DNA from: Psychrobium sp.
GTDB taxonomy: Bacteria > Pseudomonadota > Gammaproteobacteria > Enterobacterales > Psychrobiaceae
Assembly: GCA_013214905.1 (NCBI GenBank)
Contig: JABSRV010000010.1
Coordinates: forward strand, 1 to 47,789
Reading direction: 5' to 3'
Length of the DNA stretch: 47,789 bases
The position numbers and the translations under genes are program-made. Below, piece after piece: positions 27,801 to 36,145 of this stretch (position 1 is its first letter; every line of letters begins with the position of its first letter). Under the pieces are notes generated by a model that was not told the DNA's origin, did not search any database, and saw nothing but the letters and a program-made list of their open reading frames with translations.

Positions 27801-29837
27801 TATTTAAATAATAGTGAATTGACGAGTCAGTCATTTATTAAAAATCCATTCTTAGGAGCTTTAAACGTGCCAATGCCTGATATTATTTATCGTACAGGCG
27901 ATATAGTGCGATATTTACCGAATGGAAAACTACACTTTCTTGGACGTAAGGATGTGCAAGTAAAAATTCGTGGATTTAGAGTTGAATTGGGAGAAATAGA
28001 GCAGTTCCTTCATGGACTCGACTTTATTGACTCATCAATTGTTATTCTCAATGAGTCAGCTAATAACAAAGAGTTAGTCGGATGTGTGAAGCTTTCGAAA
28101 AGTTGTGAATTGAGCTCTCATATCACTATTGTTCGGAAAATAAAACAATTGATGGCAGATAAACTTCCGTATTATATGATACCGACCAAATTTAGTATTG
28201 TAGATGTTTGGCCGTTAACGTCGAATGAAAAAATAGATAAAAAACAGTTACAAAAAACTGAAATCGTTCAGCTACAAGGTAAATTGGTTCAAGTTTCTAC
28301 CATAACTGAAATAGTATTAAGCGAAATATTCGCAGACCTGCTTGGACTTGAATCAAGTGGAATCAGCTCAACGGCTAACTTTTTCGAACTCGGAGGGCAT
28401 TCATTGTTGGCAGTTCAACTTGTTAGTCGAGTTAATAAAGAGTTACATCGTGATTTGCCTCTAACGCAGTTGTTTAAACTAGATAGTCTGTCAGATGTTG
28501 CTAACTATATAGATAATCAGCAAGAACAACAGGCGTTACCTCAAAAGCTGGCTTCCGCTCCGTTGGAATATTTGCCAGCTGGCGATCCTTTTGATACCTA
28601 TTACCCTGTGACGGTAATACAGAAAAAAATGCTAACACATCATATGAGTGGTAACGGTGTTTATCATCCCGTTATTTATTTTGAGCTTTGTAGTATCGAT
28701 TTAAAACTTGATGTATTGGAATTAGTATTAAAGTATCTGCTAAGTAAACACGTTGTTTTTGGCACCCGCTTCCACATTAAAGAAAATGGTGAGTTTGTAC
28801 AGAGTATTGATCGCGAAGTATCCTTTGAGATAGATGTCGAAGATATCTCAGGGGTAGAAAACTTGCAGCATCATATTAACCAACTCATGGATCGAGAGGT
28901 TAATGAAAAATTTGAGTTTGGTGAACTGTGTTTCCGATTTAGAGTGCTTCAGCATTCAGCACGTAGTTGGGGAATCGTTTTTTCAACACATCACGCCATT
29001 ACTGATGGTTGGGGCTTTAGTCGCTTTTTAGCTGAGCTAAGTGTGTTATATAAAGAGTGTCAACAAGGTAAAGTCTTACCCTTAATTAAACGTGATTTTC
29101 CAACAGTCCTTGAACATGTAGCTCTGGAGTTGGAAGCTAAATCTGATTCAGCTCACAGATTAGCTTGGGAAAAATTATTAACTGATTATCAACCCATGCC
29201 ACCGTTATCAGCAATGAATAGTAATAAAAGTAGAAAGTTTATTACCCAAACCGTAAATTTTTATGAAATTGAATTAAATGCTCTGAAGAGCAAGTCCTTA
29301 AAATATAGAGTTGACATTAAATCCTTGATATTAAATGCTTATTTTTGTTCGTTGAGTGAGGTGTTAAATTCAGATGTTGTTACTGTTGATGTAGTATCAA
29401 ATGGACGCTCTAGCCGTTTAAATGACCCTCTTAATGCGATGGGACTATTTTGGGTGTTTTTACCTATAGTTCATCAAGTATCCGACATTGAAGGGAATGA
29501 TCTCAAGTTGCTTTCTGATCGAGTCTGGAAGAGCAATGAACATAGCTTATACCCATATGATTGTATTGAGTCTCTTATTAACAGGCCGCAATCGGAGTTA
29601 ACTTATGTCAGCTTTAATTTTGTAAATTTTTATAGCGCTGCGACAAATAGCCCAGACTTTGATGTATCACAAAGGTATATATCTGATAGGTTCCACCATG
29701 AAATCCAATTAGCTGTCTCAGTAAATGAGAAATTGAACAACATGTCATTGCAACTTACCTTCAATGCTAATGTATTTGAAGAGGAAAGAGCCATGAGATT
29801 ATTGACTGGAATACAAGATACCCTGACTGTTTTTTAA
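21876..29837 (+). CDS. NRPS: TubC docking-C-A-T-C-A-T-C (terminal condensation domain, no thioesterase)
   Basis: 2653 residues. A TubC-like N-terminal docking domain (1-52) precedes C1 (about 65-520; HHIASDG at 209). A1 (545-1048) has pocket D-A-W-M-I-G-A-I-C-K, close to the Phe code D-A-W-T-I-A-A-I-C-K. T1 Ser1094. C2 (1140-1600; HHIASDG at 1284). A2 (1620-2128) has D-G-F-L-L-G-S-T-F-K, an aliphatic-type pocket; its A10 motif reads SNEKIDKK, with the usual glycine as Glu but the lysine kept. T2 Ser2176. The protein ends in C3 (2225-2653; HHAITDG at 2372) with an intact histidine motif and no downstream A, T or TE. Release could be by C3 with an amine carried in trans. C1 and C2, and T1 and T2, are very alike, suggesting module duplication. 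Confidence 0.93.
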   Translation: MSISALIRKSADHGVLLYLEGDNLKFKLTVKLFPAELKKEILINKPEIIDFLTFQSNGTDVPITDIPVLTERKNLLASFAQQRLWFIDKLRGGSSEYNMPIAFNVVGQLDLSILNRVFNTIVERHEVLRTVLIERGDTLEQDIRSKQQYSFKVNVIDLTEYLEATQNQLIEKLVQEDSTKPFNLAKDLMLRVSYLKTAKASGVLLFNMHHIASDGWSMQVLTKEFLSLYTAYSANEAPSLEKLEVQYADYAHWQRSRLSDKQFESQIDYWKETLLDIEPLHLLPLKRTRPEQKGSRGKIVKGNIPLQINERLSALALQHRLTPFMLFHGALSLVLSKYSNSYDVVIGTANANRLSNQLSPLIGFFVNTIVLRLNTKNRLLNEYLQDIREVHLGAQVNQDVPFDKIVESLQVPRSNSYTPLTQIMMTMQSDFTGDKKTTGLKELSLPNVSLTPLFSKETNTKFDLEIDFKLTSSEMVINWTYDVDLFSESFICQLNKSLENILLSLSEIAHESDICINDIPFLSSNESEYLITGMNQSFTDYPREQCIHTLFESMVQQSPDAIAAVFQERKISYGELNQKANQLSHYLIEHHKITPDSLVGVGIERSIELIIAVLAILKAGGAYVPLDPKYPADTLKYLLEDSQVTVILTQKHIDGVLKDCNRKKVFIDDILIDADGHEYSHYPQNNPAGYFGSTKSSNLAYMIYTSGTTAKPKGVMVEHKSLVNTVLDNSATFNISPDSVIYQATSFNFDAATWVMFMALTRGAQIRFASSIDFVADFEKYQDVTHLMMTPSMLQGINPETLPKLQNIIVGGEVCSPSLLDTWNLPDISFFNAYGPTETAICSTIAKIGKNERISLGKRISNTQLFILGQEQELLPFGAKGELYIGGVGLARGYLNLDELTRQCFIHSPYYRASDPNSSSHLYRTGDIVRYCEDGQLEYIGRTDEQVKVRGFRVEISAIESQLNEFDILDSSVVIAVNHADSTHLIAYIKPSLAEPVSNQKEFLDQVSRQLEEVLNHYMVPSYFILVDQWLLTSNGKIDKKQLPAFEYSQLKCEFVEASSETEVLLRDLYSDLLSIPAEEISVSANFFELGGHSLKATQLVNRVRADLNKELPLQQLFKLDSLSDIATYIDSQEEQQVNDFIGKSDEDRSLPSFSQQRLWFIDKLQGQSSEYNMPVVFDVTGALNLDVLNRVFNTIIERHEVLRTAFLESNGRLLQKIKPVGQFEFKTNVFDASKRPREERLFAIDQFIQKEAGRSFNLADDLMLRAHYVKVSGGTGVLLVNIHHIASDGWSMQVLTKEFNALYTAFINGEQNPLAPLEIQFSDYASWQRHYLLGKQMSLQLSYWQEMLKDAPLVHSLPLSKSRGGNRTHCASTIYSNVDKEVSDRLGKFHRNNGLTPFMLFHGALSFLLAKHSDSSDIIIGTPVAGRNQPQLAPLIGFFVNTLVLRANTQNSSLDDYFSHIRQVNVDAQLNQDLPYDKLIELLQIPRSNDYSPLVQIMMSVQSDFIGNEVEANNILLPDVSMAPIASEQASTKFDIQINIEHSEESTSIQWIYDNDLFTYSQIEHLSNNFTTLLSSLSQVEDSASVELKDIQILSDTTCKKLLTGFNVKDVAYPRDKSIQTLFEEQVKINPDHIALVYSDSKYTYRQLNDRANRLANYLKEKYQIGEAALIGLCTHRSLEMVVGILAILKAGGAYLPLDPASPKQRVKYIIEDANVSLILCQESTKTLLVDNCENLFLLDDVSESVIKDHPCYQSSSANFSLTSGKPNDLAYVMYTSGSTGKPKGVLIEHLGIIRLARGLGFTTFSQNPTTLQLANIAFDGSTFELWGALLNGGTCVLYTDEFVSPELINNHIQQYGIDVLLLTAWVFTEWTFDLPLNTKLKLVLAGGDEHNADSIARFQQTLPQVEFVNSYGPTENTTFTACHLFKKTFKGEPIPIGQGLDGDSLLVLDSELNLVPEGAHGELFVGGDGLARGYLNNSELTSQSFIKNPFLGALNVPMPDIIYRTGDIVRYLPNGKLHFLGRKDVQVKIRGFRVELGEIEQFLHGLDFIDSSIVILNESANNKELVGCVKLSKSCELSSHITIVRKIKQLMADKLPYYMIPTKFSIVDVWPLTSNEKIDKKQLQKTEIVQLQGKLVQVSTITEIVLSEIFADLLGLESSGISSTANFFELGGHSLLAVQLVSRVNKELHRDLPLTQLFKLDSLSDVANYIDNQQEQQALPQKLASAPLEYLPAGDPFDTYYPVTVIQKKMLTHHMSGNGVYHPVIYFELCSIDLKLDVLELVLKYLLSKHVVFGTRFHIKENGEFVQSIDREVSFEIDVEDISGVENLQHHINQLMDREVNEKFEFGELCFRFRVLQHSARSWGIVFSTHHAITDGWGFSRFLAELSVLYKECQQGKVLPLIKRDFPTVLEHVALELEAKSDSAHRLAWEKLLTDYQPMPPLSAMNSNKSRKFITQTVNFYEIELNALKSKSLKYRVDIKSLILNAYFCSLSEVLNSDVVTVDVVSNGRSSRLNDPLNAMGLFWVFLPIVHQVSDIEGNDLKLLSDRVWKSNEHSLYPYDCIESLINRPQSELTYVSFNFVNFYSAATNSPDFDVSQRYISDRFHHEIQLAVSVNEKLNNMSLQLTFNANVFEEERAMRLLTGIQDTLTVF

Positions 29838-29874
29838 TAATATATATCTACCTTTATAGTGAGATTGAGATCAA

Positions 29875-30846
29875 ATGATAAAAAATAATTTATTACAAAG
29901 TTGGGAAGAACGTTACCAGTTACCTTCTTTTCCAAAAGGCTGGTATGCAGTTGCGTGGGAAACGCATATTAATGAGAAGGATATTATCAATGTTAATTTA
30001 TGTGGACAAAAGCTTGTTGTCTTTAAAACGGAGTCGGGTGAAGTTTCAGTCTTAAGCGCTCATTGTCCGCATTTAGGTGCGCACCTAGGGTATGGAGGTG
30101 TGGTGGAAAAAGACAGAATTAGATGTCCTTTTCATTCATGGGAATTTGGTACATGTGGAAAGTGTGTCAAGACCCCTTTTATTAATAAACCGGTTAAGGC
30201 TACTGTTCGTAAATGGTATCACCAAGTCGCAAATGGCATGCTCCTTGTTTGGTATTCACAAGATAAAAAGGAACCTGACTGGTTTGTTGATGAAGTAGAT
30301 ACAGCAGGTTGGACTCTGCCAATTTTCCATGAAGAGAATACGTGGAGACTCAGAACACACATTCAAGAGGTTGCAGAGAATGGTGTTGATACACATCATT
30401 TTGTCAGTGTTCACAACGCGCAAGAACCGGGAACTTTGGCTAATGTTGATTTTTCGACGCATGTTGGAAAGTGGGTCTCTCATAGTAATACTCTGATGAT
30501 GGGAGAACAAGTAAGCGTGGTAGCGACACTAGCTTTGCAAGGGCTTGGGGTTGAACATGTTTACGTTAACATACCAGAAAAGTCATTAGAATTTAGAACA
30601 TATATATACATTACCCCAGTAGATAAAGAGTATATCGATATACGAATGGCTATTTCAGTTAAGTGCACGGGAAGAGAAGGAAAAGACAAAACACTTCTCC
30701 GTATTTTAACGCCGAAGCTAACCAATGAAATAAAGCAAGACTTTGATATTTGGGAGCATAAGATATATCACGAGAAACCAAGGCTGAGTCCCACAGACGG
30801 ACCTATTCATGCTCTTAGATGCTGGGCGAATCAGTTCTACGAATGA
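29875..30846 (+). CDS. Rieske [2Fe-2S] non-heme iron oxygenase
   Basis: A 323-residue terminal oxygenase. Rieske ligands are Cys64/His66 (CPH) and Cys84/His87 (CPFH). The catalytic iron site is ENGVDTHHFVSVH: Asp172 is the bridging residue and His175 and His180 the ligands, with a late Asp (289 or 291, in KQDFDIWEH) as the third ligand. The layout resembles KshA-type monooxygenases rather than ring-hydroxylating dioxygenase alpha subunits, and no beta subunit is encoded. No dedicated ferredoxin or reductase lies in the window, so it would borrow electron transfer partners. It is 37 bp after the second synthetase and probably hydroxylates, desaturates or cyclises the peptide or a building block. 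Confidence 0.9.
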   Translation: MIKNNLLQSWEERYQLPSFPKGWYAVAWETHINEKDIINVNLCGQKLVVFKTESGEVSVLSAHCPHLGAHLGYGGVVEKDRIRCPFHSWEFGTCGKCVKTPFINKPVKATVRKWYHQVANGMLLVWYSQDKKEPDWFVDEVDTAGWTLPIFHEENTWRLRTHIQEVAENGVDTHHFVSVHNAQEPGTLANVDFSTHVGKWVSHSNTLMMGEQVSVVATLALQGLGVEHVYVNIPEKSLEFRTYIYITPVDKEYIDIRMAISVKCTGREGKDKTLLRILTPKLTNEIKQDFDIWEHKIYHEKPRLSPTDGPIHALRCWANQFYE

Positions 30847-30956
30847 GTTTATTAGTGTTAATAGCTCACAACTAATTTTTATTAACAAAATATCAGCCAT
30901 ATTTATTTAATAAGGCAATATTTTGTGCTGATTCTACTAATAGTTAGGAAAATAAT

Positions 30957-32201
30957 ATGAATAAGCAATTTATTAAGTTCTCTTTTGCCACTTTTTTATC
31001 TCTCTTAGGTGACCAATTAACGTTAATAGCATTTCCATGGCTTCTTATGTCTCTGTCTAATGAAGCTTGGGTCATTGGAATGGCATTAGGGCTTATTGGC
31101 TTGCCTAGGGCTCTTGCTATTTTAGCTGGTGGGGTGTTGACTGACCGTTATAATATACAAAAATTGCTTGTAGTATCACGTTTTTCCTCGGGGATCGTTA
31201 TGGCATTAATGGTTACTTTATTAGCATTAGGTTTACTAAGTTTGAGTTTTTTTATCTTTTTAGCGTTTTGTTTAGGGTTAACTAGCGCAATAGGAATGCC
31301 AGCAACACCTACATTTACAGCCTCATTACTAGGAAGTGATGAAGACAAAGTTCGAGTTGGTAATGGTGTTATATTAGGAATAGCTCAAATAGCAGGGCTA
31401 GTTGGTCCAATTGTCGCTGGTTTTTTACTTACTTATTTTTCCAATACGCAAATGGAGTTGGAACTTGAGGGTTTCATTTATATATTTATAGTTGACATGT
31501 TGACGTTCTTTCTTGCGGCGTTAACCATTTATAATATTAAACACTATGAAAAGAAAGAAACAACACTAGGTGCTTCATTTAAAGATACATTTAATGAAGG
31601 GCTTTCATTCTTATTTGAGCGTAAATTTCTAGTGCTATTGTTTACTTATTTAGCTGTAATTAATTTTGTTGTTCATGGGACAATAATAGTCGGATTACCT
31701 ATTTTAGTAAGTGAATTTATGGGGGGAACACCTAAAAATTATGGATTATTACTGACCACTTGTGGTGTAGGTGCATTATTTGCTTTTGCATCGGCTAAAT
31801 TTATTCCTTCGATCTCAACAAGACTTTTTTTTATTGTATTAACGTCTTTAGATATTATTACGGCTGTTCTTATCTATAGCTTTGTTAATGTTGAATTTGG
31901 TCTATATTCGTTTGCTATTCTATTTTTTGTTGGGTTTATTAGTGGTTTTATTCAGCTAAATATCTTTAGTTTATTACAGACAAAGGTAGATAAAAAATTC
32001 AGAGGAAGAATGTTAAGTTTTTTTATGTTTGCCGTTTTTGGACTTGTCCCTTTTTCTTCCTCGATAATCGGCTGGGTTATTAGTTCTGTGGGGGTTGTTA
32101 TGGCGTTTGAGTTAATGGCATTGCTTTTAGTATTCACCGCTGCTGGATTTTTGATGTATAGCGCTAAATATAGGTATACGTATTCTGTTGTATCTAATTG
32201 A
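30957..32201 (+). CDS. MFS transporter, probable product exporter (EntS/MFS_3-like)
   Basis: 414 residues, nearly all hydrophobic, consistent with 12 transmembrane helices. The loop between helices 2 and 3 carries GGVLTDRYNIQKLL, the MFS GxxxDRxxRR-type motif, with LSLLGDQLTLIAFPWL at the first helix. It lies among tailoring genes and most likely exports the finished compound across the inner membrane, giving self-protection. AGGAAA stands a few bases before the ATG. Confidence 0.9.
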   Translation: MNKQFIKFSFATFLSLLGDQLTLIAFPWLLMSLSNEAWVIGMALGLIGLPRALAILAGGVLTDRYNIQKLLVVSRFSSGIVMALMVTLLALGLLSLSFFIFLAFCLGLTSAIGMPATPTFTASLLGSDEDKVRVGNGVILGIAQIAGLVGPIVAGFLLTYFSNTQMELELEGFIYIFIVDMLTFFLAALTIYNIKHYEKKETTLGASFKDTFNEGLSFLFERKFLVLLFTYLAVINFVVHGTIIVGLPILVSEFMGGTPKNYGLLLTTCGVGALFAFASAKFIPSISTRLFFIVLTSLDIITAVLIYSFVNVEFGLYSFAILFFVGFISGFIQLNIFSLLQTKVDKKFRGRMLSFFMFAVFGLVPFSSSIIGWVISSVGVVMAFELMALLLVFTAAGFLMYSAKYRYTYSVVSN

Positions 32202-32270
32202 TTTTATAGCTATTCGTATAGAGTTTAATAGCTTTTTAGCAGGTGTTTTTAATTAAAATTTGGAATTAGT

Positions 32271-33326
32271 ATGAAATCGGTACTTATCATTGGATTAGGT
32301 AGTTTGACTAAAAAGATAATTTTTCATTTAGCAAATCAAGGTAAAGTTGAGATTATTGTATTATCGAGAAGTGTTACCAATAGTTCATGGCTCAATCTTT
32401 GCGGTTTATTTGAGGATGTTGACATTAAGTTTGTGCAAGGAAATGCGCTTGATAAAAGACAAATTCAAAGGTTAATCAAACAGTATAGCCCTGATCTTAT
32501 TATCAATGGTGCTTCTTTAGCATCACCTTTTTGCTTGGTTGGTCACCCAAAGGCTGAAATGGTTAAACAGGCAGGTTTTGCGCTTCAAATAGGCTCTCAA
32601 ATATCGATAATTATGTCGGTTATGGAAGTTGTAAAAGATATTAGTCCAAAAACACCGGTCTTAAATTGTTCATTTCCTGACTTAGTTAACCCTATTCTTT
32701 ATAAGCTGAACTTAGCTCCAACGGGAGGTATTGGTAATGTTAGTATGCTTGAAATGATTGCAAGAAAGGAAATTCAATCGTATTTTAATACAGGTAAAAA
32801 GCAAGATATACGAGTTATTGGACATCATGCCCATGTTTTACCGATATTACGTAATAGTGTGCATGAACTTAGTCATCACCCCATAGTATATTGTAATAAT
32901 AAGAAAGTAGATGGTATATTTAACGATCTGGATTTAAATTTGTCTCCAGAAGAAATTAATCACTTTACTGCTATGTCGGCAATACCTGTTATTAATGCAT
33001 TGTTATGGCATGAAAGTGACTTGCAATGCTCTATTCCTGGTGTGTTAGGTTACGCAGGTGGGATACCTACAATACTGCACAATGGGGAAATAATTTCAAA
33101 CTTACCTAATGATATGGAACATGGTGATGTCATTTGTTACTTTAATGAAGCGCTAACATTGGATGGAGTTAGTGCTATCGAAGAGGATGGGACTATTCAA
33201 TTTACGCAAGGCTATAAGAAGTTAGTGTCTAAATTGTCGCTTGAACTAACAGAACCATTTCACCCCAATGATGCATTAAAACGACATGAAGCCTTTTTAG
33301 ATACATTTTTTAATAGGAATGAGTAA
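32271..33326 (+). CDS. Rossmann-fold NAD(P)-binding protein, saccharopine/opine-dehydrogenase-like
   Basis: 351 residues beginning with a dinucleotide-binding fingerprint, SVLIIGLGSLTKKIIFHLA. DLIINGASLASPF and GGIGNVSMLEMIARKEI follow, which recall saccharopine-dehydrogenase-type oxidoreductases. I cannot name the substrate. The only cofactor clue is the GxGxxT-like loop at residues 8-13. Flanked by the exporter and thioesterase genes, it is probably a reductive tailoring enzyme, for example imine or carbonyl reduction, but this is inference. The ribosome binding site is weak. Confidence 0.5.
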   Translation: MKSVLIIGLGSLTKKIIFHLANQGKVEIIVLSRSVTNSSWLNLCGLFEDVDIKFVQGNALDKRQIQRLIKQYSPDLIINGASLASPFCLVGHPKAEMVKQAGFALQIGSQISIIMSVMEVVKDISPKTPVLNCSFPDLVNPILYKLNLAPTGGIGNVSMLEMIARKEIQSYFNTGKKQDIRVIGHHAHVLPILRNSVHELSHHPIVYCNNKKVDGIFNDLDLNLSPEEINHFTAMSAIPVINALLWHESDLQCSIPGVLGYAGGIPTILHNGEIISNLPNDMEHGDVICYFNEALTLDGVSAIEEDGTIQFTQGYKKLVSKLSLELTEPFHPNDALKRHEAFLDTFFNRNE

Positions 33327-33441
33327 CAAAATTAATGTAATCATTTAAAGAAAACCATGATGAACCACTAAATTAGCGTTGTGATAGACACAATAGCAAG
33401 AGCCGTTGTTATTTAAAGAATGAAAAAGTTAAGGTGTAAAA

Positions 33442-34206
33442 TTGAAAAATAAAATTTTTTTGGTACCAAACCCTGTTATAAATCCCAAAGTACGCCTGTT
33501 TTGCTTTCCATTTGCAGGAGGCTCTGCGACATCATATTTGCCATGGGCAAAAGAATTCCTAGATGAAATAGAGTTAGTGATTATTCAACCTCCTGGGCGA
33601 GGAAGTAGGCTTACGGAAAAACCATACGAATGTATGTCCGATATAATCAATGAATTAATTCAATATGCAGAATTCATTACTTCTGCTCCCTATATATTTT
33701 TTGGTCATAGTTTAGGGAGTCGAATGGCTTTTGAACTGGTATGCCAATTCAAACAAAATGGACATGCTTTACCAGAGTACTATATCGGATCGGGTAGCGA
33801 GCCTCCACATCTAGAAAAAACTCGGTGTCGAATAGATCAATTATCAGATCATGAGTTTTTACAGGAGTTAAAAAGACTTAATGGTACTCCTTCAAGCGTA
33901 TTAGAAAACAAGGAATTAATGGCAGTATTTATGCCTGTTTTGAGAGCCGATTTTAAAATCGCTTTTGAGTACACGGCTAAAAAAATTAAAATGCCGTTTC
34001 CTATGTTTATACTAAATGGAACGGATGATACAAATATAAATGATAAACGGCTTACTCTCTGGCAGGAACTTTCGGAAAGTGAAATAGAAATTAAATATTT
34101 TAAGGGAGACCATTTTTTTATTAATACGAATAGAGAAGAAGTTATTGTAGCAATTCATTTAGTTGCTAATGAGGTGTTAGAACGACAAGTAGCATTAATT
34201 CAATGA
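33442..34206 (+). CDS. Type II (editing) thioesterase, GrsT family
   Basis: 254 residues of alpha/beta-hydrolase with FCFPFAGGSATSY, PPGRGSR, the nucleophile elbow GHSLGS (Ser90), an Asp in NGTDDTN and the catalytic His in GDHFFI. These enzymes clear mis-loaded carrier domains in trans. It is the only thioesterase in the window, so a product-release role cannot be excluded given the terminal C domains. It starts with TTG at 33442: an in-frame stop lies at 33430-33432, AAGGTG is correctly spaced, and no earlier start is possible. Confidence 0.93.
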   Translation: MKNKIFLVPNPVINPKVRLFCFPFAGGSATSYLPWAKEFLDEIELVIIQPPGRGSRLTEKPYECMSDIINELIQYAEFITSAPYIFFGHSLGSRMAFELVCQFKQNGHALPEYYIGSGSEPPHLEKTRCRIDQLSDHEFLQELKRLNGTPSSVLENKELMAVFMPVLRADFKIAFEYTAKKIKMPFPMFILNGTDDTNINDKRLTLWQELSESEIEIKYFKGDHFFINTNREEVIVAIHLVANEVLERQVALIQ

Positions 34207-34544
34207 ATAAATTCTAAATATATTAGTAGGAACGTGATAATAATATTTATAGGTAAATATCAATATTAGTGGAAAATATTTTCTTGTGTCTGAAACATTA
34301 TTTTACTTTCGGCTTATTGATATTTTACCAAGAAAAACATAATTATCATTTTGTATTGTAAAGAAAAAATGTAATATATATATTGTAACAAGTGAGTCTA
34401 GGTCTTTATATGGCTTGAGGGAAACTGAAAATACATAACAACCAAACTTGAATTTAATATTCGATTTAATTGTGTATTTATACATAATAAATTTAAATTC
34501 AAATCGCTTTAGATGACTTAAAACATAAGGAATATGGAATTAAA
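34207..34544. other. 338-bp AT-rich gap before the carbamoyltransferase, with an extended dyad
   Basis: No gene is seen here. The gap is very AT-rich and likely holds the promoter of the carbamoyltransferase gene. The only structure I can support is the long dyad at 34448-34502, described separately. Confidence 0.55.
34448..34502. promoter_or_regulatory. Long AT-rich inverted repeat, possible operator
   Basis: Outer arms TTGAATTTAA (34448-34457) and TTAAATTCAA (34493-34502) are perfect 10-bp complements. Between them lies a second, imperfect palindrome centred near 34478. The centre is about 70 bp before the start at 34545, where a regulator would bind. The high A+T makes chance palindromes more likely, so confidence is low. 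Confidence 0.35.
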
Positions 34545-36107
34545 ATGAAAATAATGTGCTATAAATCTGGACATAGTGGACATGTTACATACTTAGATTC
34601 AGGAAAACTTAAATTTTCAATAGAAGCTGAAAAAGATAACTGGCCTCGCTATGAGGTCATGACTCCTTCACTTAATCTTCGCTGTATGGAATATATTGAT
34701 CAGGTACCTGATGTTGTAGCTGTTTCAGGTTGGATCAAAGGTTTTCATTCAATAAGTTCACCAATTGAAAGTGGGTATTACGGGGAAGGTGTCGACAATA
34801 TTATAGACAGAGAACAAAATTTTCTTGGTCACACTGTAAAAGTTTTTTCTTCTTCACATGAAAGATCACATTTGATGGGGGCTTATGGAATGTCTCCATT
34901 TCCTCAAGGAAAACCGTGCTACGCATTGGTTTGGGAAGGAACATTTGGTGCATTTTATAGAATTGATGAAAACGTAAAAATAGAAAAAATTGGAGAAGTT
35001 TTAAGCTATCCTGGTGGGAAATATGCTTTTATTTATGGACTAGCAGATCCTGGCTTTCCTGTTAATAGTGGTCAGTTTCGTTTGCAAGATGCTGGGAAAT
35101 TGATGGCCCTATGCAGTTACGGTGAGCCGGGCCCCGCAGATAAGGAAGATCAAGCGCTAATCGATAGAATTCTAGATCAGGAGAAAATATTGTTAACGTT
35201 AGATAAGGGAGACTTGATAGACTCCAAGTACTTTAATATTGGTGTTGAATCCGAAGAATTTAAACAGTTTGCAAGAAAGTTTTCGGACAATTTATTTTCT
35301 CGTTTTCATGATTTTGCTAAAGAACATTTAACTGAAAAATTACCTTTGTTAATAAGTGGTGGGTGCGGACTAAATTGTGATTGGAACACCGACTGGGTTA
35401 AGACAGGCTTGTTCGAGGATGTATTTGTTGCTCCTTGTACTAATGATTCAGGATCTGCGATAGGTACGGCGATTGATGCACAATTTTATTATACAAAAAA
35501 TGCAAAAATTGATTGGGACGTTTATGCAGGTGAAGTTTTTATTCATGATGAAGCTGATCTTAGTGGTTTTGATGTTGAGCCGTTAAATGAAGAACGTGTA
35601 GCTAAACATTTATATGACGGAAATGTACTAGCATGGGTTCAAGGTAAATATGAGATAGGACCAAGAGCACTAGGGAACCGTTCTATTATTGCAGCTCCTT
35701 TTTCTAAAGAGATGCACTTCCGTTTAAACAAAATTAAACAACGTGAAGGCTTTAGACCTATTGCACCTATTTGCCTAGAAGAAGATATGGATTTATGGTT
35801 TGACCACCATGGTCCTAGCCCCTATATGCTATTTTTCCAAAAAGTTAAAGTTAATTCATTGAAAGCTATTACCCATGTTGATGGTTCCGCAAGATTACAG
35901 TCCGTGACTGAGAAGTCTAACCTTCCGATGTATCGCTTATTAAAAGAGTTTAAAAAACAAACTGATTTTGGTGTACTTTGTAATACATCTTTAAATTTCA
36001 ATGGTTTTGGTTTTATAAACAGAATGAGCGATTTGGTAAAATATTCCTTAGAAAATGATCTAGACGGTTTTGTCGTAGAGGATAAGTGCTTCCTTAGGAA
36101 AAAATAG
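34545..36107 (+). CDS. O-carbamoyltransferase, TobZ/NodU/CmcH family
   Basis: A 520-residue carbamoyltransferase that would make carbamoyl-adenylate from carbamoyl phosphate and ATP and pass it to a hydroxyl. It has the Kae1-like metal motif HERSH (His105, His109), LVWEGTFGAFYRI, KLMALCSYG, the ATP-site LLISGGCGLNCDWN and NDSGSAIGTA. The C-terminal YrdC-like part has GPRALGNRS and CNTSLNFNGFG. The family usually has about 550-600 residues, so this is slightly short but looks complete. The substrate hydroxyl is unknown; Thr or an oxidised position from the Rieske enzyme are candidates. A 338-bp gap before it suggests its own promoter. Confidence 0.92.
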   Translation: MKIMCYKSGHSGHVTYLDSGKLKFSIEAEKDNWPRYEVMTPSLNLRCMEYIDQVPDVVAVSGWIKGFHSISSPIESGYYGEGVDNIIDREQNFLGHTVKVFSSSHERSHLMGAYGMSPFPQGKPCYALVWEGTFGAFYRIDENVKIEKIGEVLSYPGGKYAFIYGLADPGFPVNSGQFRLQDAGKLMALCSYGEPGPADKEDQALIDRILDQEKILLTLDKGDLIDSKYFNIGVESEEFKQFARKFSDNLFSRFHDFAKEHLTEKLPLLISGGCGLNCDWNTDWVKTGLFEDVFVAPCTNDSGSAIGTAIDAQFYYTKNAKIDWDVYAGEVFIHDEADLSGFDVEPLNEERVAKHLYDGNVLAWVQGKYEIGPRALGNRSIIAAPFSKEMHFRLNKIKQREGFRPIAPICLEEDMDLWFDHHGPSPYMLFFQKVKVNSLKAITHVDGSARLQSVTEKSNLPMYRLLKEFKKQTDFGVLCNTSLNFNGFGFINRMSDLVKYSLENDLDGFVVEDKCFLRKK

Positions 36108-36145
36108 TATTGTAAGTTAAGGTTTAAACTAGGTTAATAGCAAAG

